Assembly: GCF_014145665.1 (NCBI RefSeq)
Contig: NZ_JACHTD010000012.1
Span: 1 to 64,000 of the forward strand
From: Myroides sp. NP-2
GTDB taxonomy: Bacteria > Bacteroidota > Bacteroidia > Flavobacteriales > Flavobacteriaceae
Reading direction: 5' to 3'
Length of the DNA stretch: 64,000 nucleotides
This document shows positions 7,491 through 15,926 of this stretch, piece after piece. Within the stretch, counting starts at the first letter, position 1, and each line of letters opens with the position of its first letter. The notes beneath the pieces are model-generated. The model did not search any database. It was not told where the DNA came from and saw only the letters and a list, made by a program, of their open reading frames with translations. The position numbers and the translations under genes are program-made.

Positions 7491-8966
7491 TCGGCTATTA
7501 CTCCAAAGTAATAGGAGCGTAATTAATGCATTGACAATGATTAGTTCATTGTCAAACACATATCCGTTTAATAAGTCGCTAGAGTGATTGCTAAACCAAA
7601 GCGTAATAAAAGGGGCAAGCAAGCAGATATAAGGCACATATTTGTCCTTTACTTGTCTGTTTTTAAAGAAAATAGCAAAGCTAAATAGTCCCAATAATGG
7701 ACCATACGTATAGGAAGCGATTTTAAAAATCATGCTAACAACAGAGGCATCGTTAATGGCATTGAATAAAATAATAACCAAAAACATGAGAATCGAAAAA
7801 CCGAAGTGAACCACTTTTCTCTTCCAGACGTTTGCAGGGGAGTCTTTTTGTTTATCCATGTGGAGGAAATCTATGCAAAAAGATGTAGTTAAGGCAGTTA
7901 GAGCGGAATCCGTTGTCGCAAATGTAGCAGCGGTTAAGCCCAATAAAAATACTAGTGCAGGAAATAGGGATAAGTGATTAAAGGCTATTTCGGGAAATAG
8001 TAAATCTGTTCTGGGTTTTTGCGTTACTGCATCTAAAGGGACCTCGATTCCTTGGTTATTGGCGTAGATGTACAACAAGGCACCAATACCCAAAAACAAT
8101 AAATTGACCAGCACAAAGATTCCCGTGAATGAGTACATGTTTTTTTGTGCTTCTTTGATATTTTTACAACTCAAGTTTTTTTGCATCAAATCCTGGTCTA
8201 GTCCAACCATAGCAATCGTAACGAAAATCCCACCCAAGAATTGCTTGACAAAATGGTAGCGACTCCCCATAAAATCTTCAAAGAAGAAAACTTTGGAATA
8301 ATTGCTTTCCTTTACTGCTTCAAAGGCTTGAATAGCAGATAAATCGAGTTGATGACAAATAAATATGATCGTTAATATCACGGAGCTTACCAAGAAAAAC
8401 GTTTGTAGAGAATCGGTAATGATGATGGTTTTTAATCCTCCTTTATACGTATAGGCATAAATTAGTAACAAGGCAATCAGTACAGTTGCAAAGAATGGAA
8501 TGCCAAAGAAATCAAATACATAGCGTTGTAAAACAATGACGACAAGATAGAGGCGAAAGGCAGATCCAATCGTTCGACTCAACAAGAATATAGAGGCAGC
8601 GCTTTTATAGCTGTACACGCCCATTTTTTTTTCGATATAGGTATATATCGAAACTAAGTTATACTTGTAATACAACGGGAGCAAAACGGAAGCAGTAATA
8701 ATAAATCCCACTGCATTTCCCAAAATGAATTGAAAATACTTAAATTGTTCTCCGTTGGGCGAACCCACTTCACCAGGAACCGAGATAAATGTTACCCCAG
8801 AAAGGGCGGTTCCAATCATGCCAAAAGCGACTAAGTACCAAGTAGCATTTTTATTTGCACTAAAAAACGCATCATTACTACTGTCTTTGTTGCTGGTTAA
8901 GCGAGAAATAGCAATTAGTATTCCGAAGTAAACAGCGATAATGAGAATAATCGTTAGTGGCGTCAT
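7467..8966 (-). CDS. Sodium:solute symporter (SSS family)
   Basis: A 499-residue membrane protein with about 13 helices of the SSS/SglT type. The start 'MTPLTIILIIAVYFGILIAISRLT' is followed by 'NATWYLVAFGMIGTALSGVTFISVPG', the family's conserved unwound first-core-helix region, and 'TIAMVGLDQDLMQKNLSCKN' near residue 245. Na+-coupled uptake is expected; the substrate cannot be told, although many flavobacterial members take up sugars, sialic acid or other small organics. A -7 element (TACTTTTG, minus strand 8998-9005) lies 32 nt upstream. Confidence 0.9.
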   Translation of the reverse strand: MTPLTIILIIAVYFGILIAISRLTSNKDSSNDAFFSANKNATWYLVAFGMIGTALSGVTFISVPGEVGSPNGEQFKYFQFILGNAVGFIITASVLLPLYYKYNLVSIYTYIEKKMGVYSYKSAASIFLLSRTIGSAFRLYLVVIVLQRYVFDFFGIPFFATVLIALLLIYAYTYKGGLKTIIITDSLQTFFLVSSVILTIIFICHQLDLSAIQAFEAVKESNYSKVFFFEDFMGSRYHFVKQFLGGIFVTIAMVGLDQDLMQKNLSCKNIKEAQKNMYSFTGIFVLVNLLFLGIGALLYIYANNQGIEVPLDAVTQKPRTDLLFPEIAFNHLSLFPALVFLLGLTAATFATTDSALTALTTSFCIDFLHMDKQKDSPANVWKRKVVHFGFSILMFLVIILFNAINDASVVSMIFKIASYTYGPLLGLFSFAIFFKNRQVKDKYVPYICLLAPFITLWFSNHSSDLLNGYVFDNELIIVNALITLLLLWSNSRSKLIRTE

Positions 8967-8997
8967 TGCACAAGTTTGTTTTGCATTTGTATAAAAT

Positions 8998-9005
8998 CAA
9001 AAGTA
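8998..9005 (-). promoter_or_regulatory. -7 promoter element of the symporter gene
   Basis: TACTTTTG on the minus strand matches TAnnTTTG, 32 nt before the symporter start codon. Confidence 0.5.
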
Positions 9006-9149
9006 AGTAAATTTTAGTAATACACGTCTATTTCTCCAGGTGAAATGAAGCTGTGTTTTTTGCTTTTGGATCAGAGAATTAACAGGATATAGGTGATAAA
9101 TACTCCCGTTGGACATCACATAAAACGTGGAAAATAGTTGTATATTTTA

Positions 9150-9157
9150 TATCTTTG
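9150..9157 (+). promoter_or_regulatory. -7 promoter element of recR
   Basis: TATCTTTG matches the flavobacterial -7 consensus TAnnTTTG. It ends only 4 nt before the recR ATG, so a transcript that starts 5-7 nt after it would have almost no 5' leader. Confidence 0.55.
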
Positions 9158-9161
9158 CCTC

Positions 9162-9782
9162 ATGGATTTCCCTTCAAAATTATTAGAAAAAGCAGTAGAA
9201 GAAATTTCTCAATTACCTGGAATTGGTAAACGCACTGCTTTGCGATTGGCCTTACATTTATTAAAACAACCCGAAGAACAAACTTCGCGATTGGTTCAGG
9301 CATTGGATAAGATGCGCCAAGAAATTAATTATTGTAACAGTTGTTATAATATTTCCGATGCAGAAATCTGTGAAATCTGTGCAAATCCATCTCGCGATCC
9401 ACAAGTAATTTGTGTTGTGGAGGATGTGCGCGATGTCATGGCATTGGAAAATACCCAATTATATAAAGGCATCTATCACGTATTAGGTGGTAAAATTTCG
9501 CCTATTGATGGCGTTGGCCCAAGTCAATTGAATATTCAATCCCTTGTTGATAAGGTAAAAAACGGCACTGTTAAAGAACTAATTTTTGCCTTGAGTTCAA
9601 CGATGGATGGAGATACTACCAATTTCTACATTTACAAACAGATCAAAGATTGCGATGTTATTACGTCTACTATCGCACGTGGAATTGCCGTTGGCGATGA
9701 GCTAGAATATGCTGATGAAGTAACTTTAGGTCGTAGTTTAGTGCATCGCGTGCCATTTGAAAACGCATTTAAAGCGATTTAA
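9162..9782 (+). CDS. recR: Recombination protein RecR
   Basis: A 206-residue protein that, with RecF and RecO, helps load RecA at gapped DNA. In order it shows an N-terminal helix-hairpin-helix '[18 protein letters not shown]' (17-34), a C4 zinc finger with Cys58, Cys61, Cys70 and Cys73, and a Toprim domain beginning '[15 protein letters not shown]'. The C-terminal '[19 protein letters not shown]' is conserved. I start at ATG 9162 ([10 protein letters not shown]), as in homologues; the in-frame start at 9138 adds eight atypical residues and lies upstream of the promoter element. Confidence 0.97.
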   Translation: MDFPSKLLEKAVEEISQLPGIGKRTALRLALHLLKQPEEQTSRLVQALDKMRQEINYCNSCYNISDAEICEICANPSRDPQVICVVEDVRDVMALENTQLYKGIYHVLGGKISPIDGVGPSQLNIQSLVDKVKNGTVKELIFALSSTMDGDTTNFYIYKQIKDCDVITSTIARGIAVGDELEYADEVTLGRSLVHRVPFENAFKAI

Positions 9783-9923
9783 GGCCTTGAGGTCCTGTGC
9801 TTACCTTTTTTATGAAGATGGTGTAGCAAGAGGAAAGGCTGATGAATAGCGACTTTTATTGTGCTGTGATGGCTCAAGCTCGTCATTAGTTGTAGTTAAA
9901 AACTATAAATTACGCTAAAATTA

Positions 9924-9953
9924 TTGTTAGGCTTGTCTAATTTTGTAATTTTG
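9924..9953 (+). promoter_or_regulatory. Promoter of the feoAB operon
   Basis: A TTG (9924-9926) and TAATTTTG (9946-9953) are 19 nt apart, as in the flavobacterial TTG-N17-23-TAnnTTTG promoter. A second TAATTTTG copy lies in tandem at 9938-9945. No Fur box could be identified by eye. Confidence 0.6.
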
Positions 9954-9976
9954 TACATCTAAACAAAAATAGACAA

Positions 9977-10210
9977 ATGAATTTATCGGATTTAAAAATG
10001 GGAAATAAAGGCATTATCAAGGGCATATCAAAAGATTGTCCAAGAGAAGTGCATCAGCGATTTTTAGATTTGGGATTTGTCGCTGGCGCCACTATTGCAG
10101 TGCACAGTATTAGTCCCTTGAAAGATCCGGTAGCCTATTTGATATACAACACTATTATTTCTTTGCGCAAAGAGGATGCTAAGATGGTCTTACTAGAAAC
10201 GAAGAAATAA
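9977..10210 (+). CDS. feoA: Ferrous iron transport protein A
   Basis: A 77-residue SH3-like protein ('LGFVAGATIAVHSISPLKDPVAYLIYN'), the cytoplasmic partner of FeoB in Fe(II) uptake. The conserved 'RFLDLGF' and 'GNKGIIKGI' are seen. It lies 21 nt upstream of feoB and shares its promoter. Confidence 0.95.
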   Translation: MNLSDLKMGNKGIIKGISKDCPREVHQRFLDLGFVAGATIAVHSISPLKDPVAYLIYNTIISLRKEDAKMVLLETKK

Positions 10211-10231
10211 ATTTTGAAGAAAGGACAGCGT

Positions 10232-12415
10232 ATGAGCACAAATTCAGCCTGTGAACTATGTGATTTGAATAAAGCGGCAGATTTAAAAAAACTCGGTAAT
10301 CTTTCGGGAAAATACGATTATGCAGTAGCTTTAGCAGGAAATCCAAACACGGGAAAAAGCACAATATTTAATGCCTTAACAGGGTTAAAACAACATACAG
10401 GAAATTGGCCAGGAAAAACGGTTACCCGTGCTGAAGGTAGTTTCTCGTATAGTGATCAAACGTATCGTTTGATTGATCTACCCGGGACATATTCGTTAAT
10501 GTCCACTTCTGAAGATGAGGAAGTGGCTCGTGATTATATTTTATTTGGTGAACCCGATGTTACCGTAGTAGTTGTGGATGCAGGACGATTGGAACGCCAC
10601 TTGAGTTTGGTTGTTCAAATTCAGGAAATTACAACCAAAGTAGTGGTCTGTTTGAATTTAATGGACGAAGCCAAACGTCACGGTATTGAAATTGACGTCC
10701 GCGGTTTATCCCGTGATTTAGGGGTTCCTGTGATTCCAACTTCAGCTCGAAATAAAGAGGGAATCACCGATTTACTCCACGCTATTGATCAAGTGGCAAG
10801 AGGAACATTTGTAGCCGAACAAAAGAGCATTACTGGAATTTCTGGAGATTCTCGAAAAGCTGTACAAACTATTGCCGCAGACTTATTAGCGCTAGATCCA
10901 CATATGCCAAGTGTTTCTTGGATTGCTATGCGCTTAATTCAGCAAGACCCTAGTATAGAAACGGCTTTACTAAGTGGAGCATTGTCCGAAGGAATTACTA
11001 TAGATCAAGTACGTCCCATCATTGAAAAAGCTAAAAAATACCAAGAAACCTTAGGATTGGATTATTCTGATAATGTAGCAGCTGCTATTTTTTCACAAGT
11101 ATCAAAAATTGTAGAAGGTAGAGTAGAGTCGGATGATAAGCAACGTGCTTTCCGCATCGATCGTGCTATTGATCGAGTGGTAACAAGTAAACGTTGGGGT
11201 TTTCCCTTAATGCTTGTGATGCTTGGAGGAATTCTATGGTTGACAATCATCGGATCTAATTATCCTTCTAGTGCACTGTCCTACCTCTTATTGGAACAGT
11301 TGTATCCCTTTTTGAAAGAAGGGGCTAGCACGTTGCAATTTCCTTGGTGGTTGAGAGGATTTTTAATTGATGGTGTGTATTTGGCAACGGCCTGGGTTAT
11401 TGCTGTGATGTTGCCGCCTATGGCTATCTTTTTTCCACTGTTTACCCTACTGGAAGATTTTGGCTATCTACCCCGTGTAGCTTTTAATCTCGACCGTATT
11501 TTTAAAGGAGCAGGTGCCCACGGAAAACAAGCCTTGACCATGAGTATGGGCTTTGGTTGTAATGCTGCTGGTGTAGTTGCTACGCGTATTATCAACAGTC
11601 CTCGTGAAAAGTTAATTGCTATTATTACCAATAACTTCTCGCTGTGTAACGGACGTTGGCCAACGCAAATTTTAATGGCTACGATTTTTATTGGCGCATT
11701 AGTGCCTAAGTATTTAGCTAATACTGTGTCAACATTAGCTGTTGTGGGTATCGTAGTATTGGGGATTGCATTTACCTTCTTTACCTCTTGGATGCTTTCT
11801 AAGACCATGCTAAAAGGAGAATCATCCTTCTTTACCTTAGAATTACCACCATACCGTCCTCCGAAAGTATGGCAAACGGTATATACCTCTTTGATTGATA
11901 GAACCTTAATCGTATTGTGGCGTGCTGTTGTTTTTGCTGCACCCGCAGGGGCAATTATCTGGTTGGTGTGTAATATTGACATCGCAGATAAGAGCATCGC
12001 CCTTTGGCTAATTGATGGCTTAAATCCTTTTGCCTTGCTTATTGGATTGAATGGGGTAATCTTACTGGCTTATATAGTAGCCATTCCAGCTAATGAAATT
12101 GTAATACCTACTATATTAATGTTAACAGCCATGGTATTGGGGGATGCAGCAATTGGTCAAGGAGCAGGGGTTATGTTTGAAGTGTCGGATGGAGAAATTG
12201 CTACGATTTTACAAGCGGCAGGATGGACCACCCTTACGGGAATTAACCTGATGTTATTCAGTTTACTACACAATCCGTGTAGTACAACAATTTACACTAT
12301 TTACAAAGAAACACATAGTGTGAAATGGACAACTGTAGCTTCAGTTTTACCAATTATATTTGGTTTGATTGTTTGTTTTACCGTCACTCAAATATGGTAT
12401 TTGTTCACTTCATAA
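10232..12415 (+). CDS. feoB: Ferrous iron transporter B
   Basis: A 727-residue GTPase-permease for Fe(II) in the inner membrane. The G domain has G1 'GNPNTGKST' near residue 36, switch region 'GNWPGKTV', G3 'DLPGTYSL' and G4 'NLMDEAKRHG'. The C-terminal membrane part has two Gate regions, with 'GFGCNAAGVVATR' and 'LHNPCSTTIYT' carrying the conserved cysteines. The short N-terminal segment before the G domain carries 'CELCDL', a small Cys pair that could bind metal. Start set at ATG 10232; the in-frame TTG 10214 is less likely. It ends 21 nt before a strong bidirectional terminator. Confidence 0.97.
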   Translation: MSTNSACELCDLNKAADLKKLGNLSGKYDYAVALAGNPNTGKSTIFNALTGLKQHTGNWPGKTVTRAEGSFSYSDQTYRLIDLPGTYSLMSTSEDEEVARDYILFGEPDVTVVVVDAGRLERHLSLVVQIQEITTKVVVCLNLMDEAKRHGIEIDVRGLSRDLGVPVIPTSARNKEGITDLLHAIDQVARGTFVAEQKSITGISGDSRKAVQTIAADLLALDPHMPSVSWIAMRLIQQDPSIETALLSGALSEGITIDQVRPIIEKAKKYQETLGLDYSDNVAAAIFSQVSKIVEGRVESDDKQRAFRIDRAIDRVVTSKRWGFPLMLVMLGGILWLTIIGSNYPSSALSYLLLEQLYPFLKEGASTLQFPWWLRGFLIDGVYLATAWVIAVMLPPMAIFFPLFTLLEDFGYLPRVAFNLDRIFKGAGAHGKQALTMSMGFGCNAAGVVATRIINSPREKLIAIITNNFSLCNGRWPTQILMATIFIGALVPKYLANTVSTLAVVGIVVLGIAFTFFTSWMLSKTMLKGESSFFTLELPPYRPPKVWQTVYTSLIDRTLIVLWRAVVFAAPAGAIIWLVCNIDIADKSIALWLIDGLNPFALLIGLNGVILLAYIVAIPANEIVIPTILMLTAMVLGDAAIGQGAGVMFEVSDGEIATILQAAGWTTLTGINLMLFSLLHNPCSTTIYTIYKETHSVKWTTVASVLPIIFGLIVCFTVTQIWYLFTS

Positions 12416-12436
12416 ATGGAAGAGAGAAGCAATATA

Positions 12437-12476
12437 AACAAGAAAAAGTCGAGTAATTACTCGACTTTTTCTTGTT
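12437..12476. terminator. Perfect bidirectional terminator palindrome
   Basis: A 40-bp perfect palindrome with 20-bp arms (AACAAGAAAAAGTCGAGTAA and its complement) between feoB and the convergent sanA-like gene. The last codons and stop of the sanA-like gene lie inside it. Confidence 0.9.
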
Positions 12477-13116
12477 TTAGTCCTATGCCAATAAGAATTT
12501 GAGGACCTAGATATTTTGGTTTTTTATTCGTTAAATTGTCTAGTATTACTTTCACTCGTGCAAATTTTTCGCGTAAAAGGGTTTTAAATCCATACTTTCG
12601 GGTTACATCTTGGGCGTTAAATCCAACCGTTTGCAATTCCAAGTGATTGGCGATAAACACTGCTCTTTCGTTGTGGAAGGGTTGGGAAATGATGGTAAAG
12701 GCATCTTCGTTAAAAATGGCTTTCATGCGATAAACAGAGTCCAAGGTACGTAATCCCGCGTAATCCAAATAAATGTGATCTTTGGGTACTCCGCGTTCGA
12801 TCAGTGCTTCTTCCATGTCTTTGGGTTCGTTGTAATTCTCTCGACTGTTGTCGCCACTTACTACTACAAAATCAATTTTTCCTGCGTGATAGAGCTTTGC
12901 AGCAGCTTCTATGCGATAGGTAAAATAGTAATTGAGTTGACCAGAACCAAGGTATTTCGAAGTCCCTAAAACAAGTCCCACTTTGTTGTGTGGAATCTGT
13001 TCAACAGTATCAAAGAGCTGTGCGCCTGTGCTAGATGCCACGCGTATATTGGCTCCCCATATACAAAAAAATAGGAGGATACAGAGAATTCCGATACAGT
13101 AGATTGTTTTTTTCAT
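12457..13116 (-). CDS. SanA/YdcF-like envelope protein (DUF218)
   Basis: A 219-residue protein with one N-terminal membrane anchor (residues 4-24) and a DUF218 domain: 'KVGLVLGTSKYLGSGQLNYYFTYRIEAAAKLY' (the G-T-S-K motif) and 'FVVVSGDNSRENYNEP'. It resembles E. coli SanA, the high-temperature vancomycin exclusion protein, with a periplasmic catalytic-looking domain of unknown reaction. The final residues KQEKVE are encoded by the terminator stem. It lies 20 nt after the rhlE-like gene and is probably in the same transcript. Confidence 0.88.
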   Translation of the reverse strand: MKKTIYCIGILCILLFFCIWGANIRVASSTGAQLFDTVEQIPHNKVGLVLGTSKYLGSGQLNYYFTYRIEAAAKLYHAGKIDFVVVSGDNSRENYNEPKDMEEALIERGVPKDHIYLDYAGLRTLDSVYRMKAIFNEDAFTIISQPFHNERAVFIANHLELQTVGFNAQDVTRKYGFKTLLREKFARVKVILDNLTNKKPKYLGPQILIGIGLKQEKVE

Positions 13117-13136
13117 GCTATTGGATTAAAAGGGCA

Positions 13137-14384
13137 TTAATACCAACGCTTTTTATTTTTCTTTGCGTTTTCGGATTTACGGGCATTGGGATTTTTCGCC
13201 TTATTTCGATAATCTTTCTTGGGCGCTGCTTCTCCTTTTTTCGGTTCTTCTTTCCATGGATAGGGATGATCAGAAACAGTTTTCGGTTGCGTACGCGTAA
13301 ATTTTACAATGGCTTCCCAATACGTTTTTTCTGATTTGTCACAAAAGGAAATTGCTAAACCTTCATTGCCCGCTCTTCCTGTACGTCCAATTCGGTGTAC
13401 AAAAGTTTCAGGAATGTTAGGTAAATCAAAATTAATCACCACAGGAAGGGAATCAATATCGATTCCACGAGCTGCAATATCAGTGGCAACCAAGACTTTT
13501 GTTTCTTTATTTTTGAAACTGTCTAAGGCTTCTTGTCTAAGGTTTTGTGATTTATCTCCGTGAAAGGCTGCGGCCTGAACACCATTTTTTTGTAAGGCTT
13601 CTACTACAGAATCCGCACCGTGTTTTGTACGGGTGAAGACCAGTACATCACTTAGTTTTTGATTGCGAATGAGGTGGTACAACAATTTTTTCTTCTCTCC
13701 TTTTTCTACAAAATACACCTGTTGTTTTACTGTTTTTGCACTCGATGAAATTGCATCTACAGCTACGTATTGGGGTTGTTTGAGGAAGGTATGAGCTAGT
13801 TCTCGGATAGGCAACGGCATGGTTGCTGAGAACAACAAGGTTTGTCTGGTATCGGGAGTAACTTGAATTAGTTTTTTTACATCGTCAATGAATCCCATAT
13901 CCAGCATTAAATCCGCTTCATCCAGCACCAAAAAGTGAAGGTGATCTAAGTCGAGTTGTTTTTGCTTGTATAGATCCAAAAGTCGTCCTGGCGTACCAAT
14001 GATGATATCTGCACCTTTGTTTAATTGTTCAATTTGAGGTTTACTTGAAACACCGCCGTAAATGGTCATCAGGGTTGCGTTGGTGTATTTGGCATATTGG
14101 GTGAAGTTATCAGCGATTTGTTGTGCTAATTCTCGCGTTGGGGTTACGACCAATACACGAGCTTTTTTGGTGCGTTTCGTATTGCCTAATCGGTGTAAAT
14201 AATGGAGAATCGGCATCGCAAAAGCAGCTGTTTTTCCCGTTCCCGTTTGTGCACAACCAATGACGTCCTTTTCTTGTAAAACTAAGGGAATCACTTGTTG
14301 TTGAATAGGTGTAGGGGTTTGATACTCCAATTCCTCAAGGGCACGTAAAATATTTTTATTCAGTTGTAAATCTTCAAATGTCAT
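13137..14384 (-). CDS. DEAD-box RNA helicase, RhlE-like
   Basis: A 415-residue helicase with the complete motif set: Q motif near 'YQTPTPIQQQVIP', motif I AQTGTGKT, Ia PTRELAQQ, Ib TPGRLLDL, II DEAD, III SAT, and VI HRIGRTGRAG. A basic C-terminal tail of about 45 residues rich in Lys (ending KKNKKRWY) probably binds RNA. RhlE-type enzymes act in ribosome assembly and RNA decay. A -7 element (minus strand 14407-14414, TACCTTTG) is 22 nt upstream; the sanA-like gene follows. Confidence 0.95.
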   Translation of the reverse strand: MTFEDLQLNKNILRALEELEYQTPTPIQQQVIPLVLQEKDVIGCAQTGTGKTAAFAMPILHYLHRLGNTKRTKKARVLVVTPTRELAQQIADNFTQYAKYTNATLMTIYGGVSSKPQIEQLNKGADIIIGTPGRLLDLYKQKQLDLDHLHFLVLDEADLMLDMGFIDDVKKLIQVTPDTRQTLLFSATMPLPIRELAHTFLKQPQYVAVDAISSSAKTVKQQVYFVEKGEKKKLLYHLIRNQKLSDVLVFTRTKHGADSVVEALQKNGVQAAAFHGDKSQNLRQEALDSFKNKETKVLVATDIAARGIDIDSLPVVINFDLPNIPETFVHRIGRTGRAGNEGLAISFCDKSEKTYWEAIVKFTRTQPKTVSDHPYPWKEEPKKGEAAPKKDYRNKAKNPNARKSENAKKNKKRWY

Positions 14385-14406
14385 AACCTATACATATATT
14401 ATCAGA

Positions 14407-14414
14407 CAAAGGTA
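14407..14414 (-). promoter_or_regulatory. -7 promoter element of the rhlE-sanA unit
   Basis: TACCTTTG on the minus strand matches TAnnTTTG, 22 nt before the helicase start. Confidence 0.5.
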
Positions 14415-14508
14415 AGCGATTTGAAGTCAATTTATGGAAAACAGCTAAAAAAAGCCTTCTCTTGTATTTTTAATGCCTTGTTAATGAGTGTTTTGATTTG
14501 AGAAAGAA

Positions 14509-15915
14509 TTAGTGTAGGAGTGCTTGATGAATTGCATCTAACGTTGCTCCTACTTTAGCTGCTTCAATGGCTGAGGCTAATACATTTTCTCCTTTTGTCT
14601 GAACACTGTGAGTGAGTTTCGCTAAAGCGCCTGCTACTTCTTTATCCAGGGGAATAGAAGGTATTGGGCCATGCTCGTTTGCTTTTGCTTGAATACGCGT
14701 GGCAAGTACCGATTGAATACCGCCTCGCTCTGTTAGAGAAGGAAGGAGGTTTATTGTTTTTTCAACGAGATCCAAAGTGAGTTTTTCTACATAATAGCTT
14801 CCTGCCCATGGGTCAATCGTTTTACAACTCTTAATTTCTTCCATGAGAAAACGCTGCATTTGCCCTGCCGTTAGAGTTGTTGATGCCGTTGGAGGTAGTT
14901 GTAAATAAAGGGCTTGAGTTCCTCCAAAGACAGCTGTGGTAGCTTCTATGGTTGCACATGCTAAGGTATCAATAGGCTCGGTAGTTTGGAGGTCTATGTC
15001 TGAGGTTTGGGTGCGAATGGGCAAGGCTAAGGCTTGTTCATCCTTGAGGTTAAAGGGACGAAGTAAAGTTGACCAGATTCCCCTTGCAGCTCTCATCTTG
15101 GCGATCTCCACGAAGTGATCGGAACCTAAGATCCACGCATACGAAAGATGTGTCGCTATATAATTAACCGGAATTTGTTGTTTACTTGCTTTTTGAAGTA
15201 GATCAATTCCTAAGGTTAGGCTGTAGGCTAATTCCTCCTCCGCAGAGAGATTGAGTACTTTCAACGCTTTATTGGAAAGCGATAAGCTGTTAAATTTGGG
15301 GTGATGTTGGTGCAAATAGCTGATGGTATCAGTCACTACCTTAGTCGCTTTTTCAAAAGAATAAGCACCGTTGGTGGTTAGGATGGGCAACAACACATCA
15401 TAGTGGAGATGTCCTGTTATATGTGAGTCTTCAAATCCCAATTCTTGTGCTGCGGCTATAAAGCATGCTAACAAGGGGATGATGGTGTCTGATGAGTATA
15501 GGGATACTGTAATTTCATCCAACGGAAGTTGGGCAAGGAGCACTTTCATATCTTCAAGGGAAGAGATGGTTGGCTGTGGATTTGTCCTAGATGATTTTGC
15601 AGGCGAAATAAGCGTAATTTCCCTTTGTCCTTGGTTTATCTGATTGCGATAAACTTGATTGCATTTTTCTAAGGTTGCGCTTTGGGGCACTTGATTGATT
15701 TGCCAAGGGTGCTGTACATGCATTAAAGGAGAGATTCCTCTGACGAAAGGAGCAAATCCCGCGGCAAAATCGATATCTTCTATAGCTTTAATTGCTTGTT
15801 TGCTGTATTTTTTTTGAATAGCAATTCCCTCAACCGTTGTTGTTACAGTGGAATCTGATTGTGTTTCGAATAGAGTAGAATCTATTTTCAAATGTTGTAA
15901 ATCCTTTCTTTTCAT
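14509..15915 (-). CDS. Methylmalonyl-CoA mutase-like protein, degenerate
   Basis: A 468-residue protein alignable with the TIM-barrel domain of the catalytic large subunit MutB: 'PWQINQVPQSATLEKCNQVY' matches the family's PWTIRQYAG... and 'IDPWAGSYYVEKLT' matches IDPWSGS. Two things are odd. First, it lacks the whole C-terminal B12-binding domain (family about 715 residues; no DxHxxG). Second, residues known to be catalytic in the Propionibacterium enzyme are replaced: Tyr89 in the QYAG motif is Pro, the SGYHMQEAG motif with His244 reads SNKALKVLN, and Arg207 is Asn. It is the last gene of the udk operon, 11 nt after mutA. A non-catalytic role or decay is inferred. Confidence 0.8.
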   Translation of the reverse strand: MKRKDLQHLKIDSTLFETQSDSTVTTTVEGIAIQKKYSKQAIKAIEDIDFAAGFAPFVRGISPLMHVQHPWQINQVPQSATLEKCNQVYRNQINQGQREITLISPAKSSRTNPQPTISSLEDMKVLLAQLPLDEITVSLYSSDTIIPLLACFIAAAQELGFEDSHITGHLHYDVLLPILTTNGAYSFEKATKVVTDTISYLHQHHPKFNSLSLSNKALKVLNLSAEEELAYSLTLGIDLLQKASKQQIPVNYIATHLSYAWILGSDHFVEIAKMRAARGIWSTLLRPFNLKDEQALALPIRTQTSDIDLQTTEPIDTLACATIEATTAVFGGTQALYLQLPPTASTTLTAGQMQRFLMEEIKSCKTIDPWAGSYYVEKLTLDLVEKTINLLPSLTERGGIQSVLATRIQAKANEHGPIPSIPLDKEVAGALAKLTHSVQTKGENVLASAIEAAKVGATLDAIHQALLH

Positions 15916-15926
15916 AACGAATAATC

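Noticed and set aside
9783..9920. Possible small gene or RNA between recR and feoA
   Set aside because: No ORF longer than about 20 codons and no stable stem with a T run were found.
11464..11997. A 177-codon ORF opposite feoB
   Set aside because: It is a shadow of the conserved feoB frame.
14385..14508. A frameshifted B12-binding domain after the mutB-like gene
   Set aside because: Only 124 nt separate the stop from the helicase start, too short for a domain of about 130 residues, and no DxHxxG is readable in any frame.
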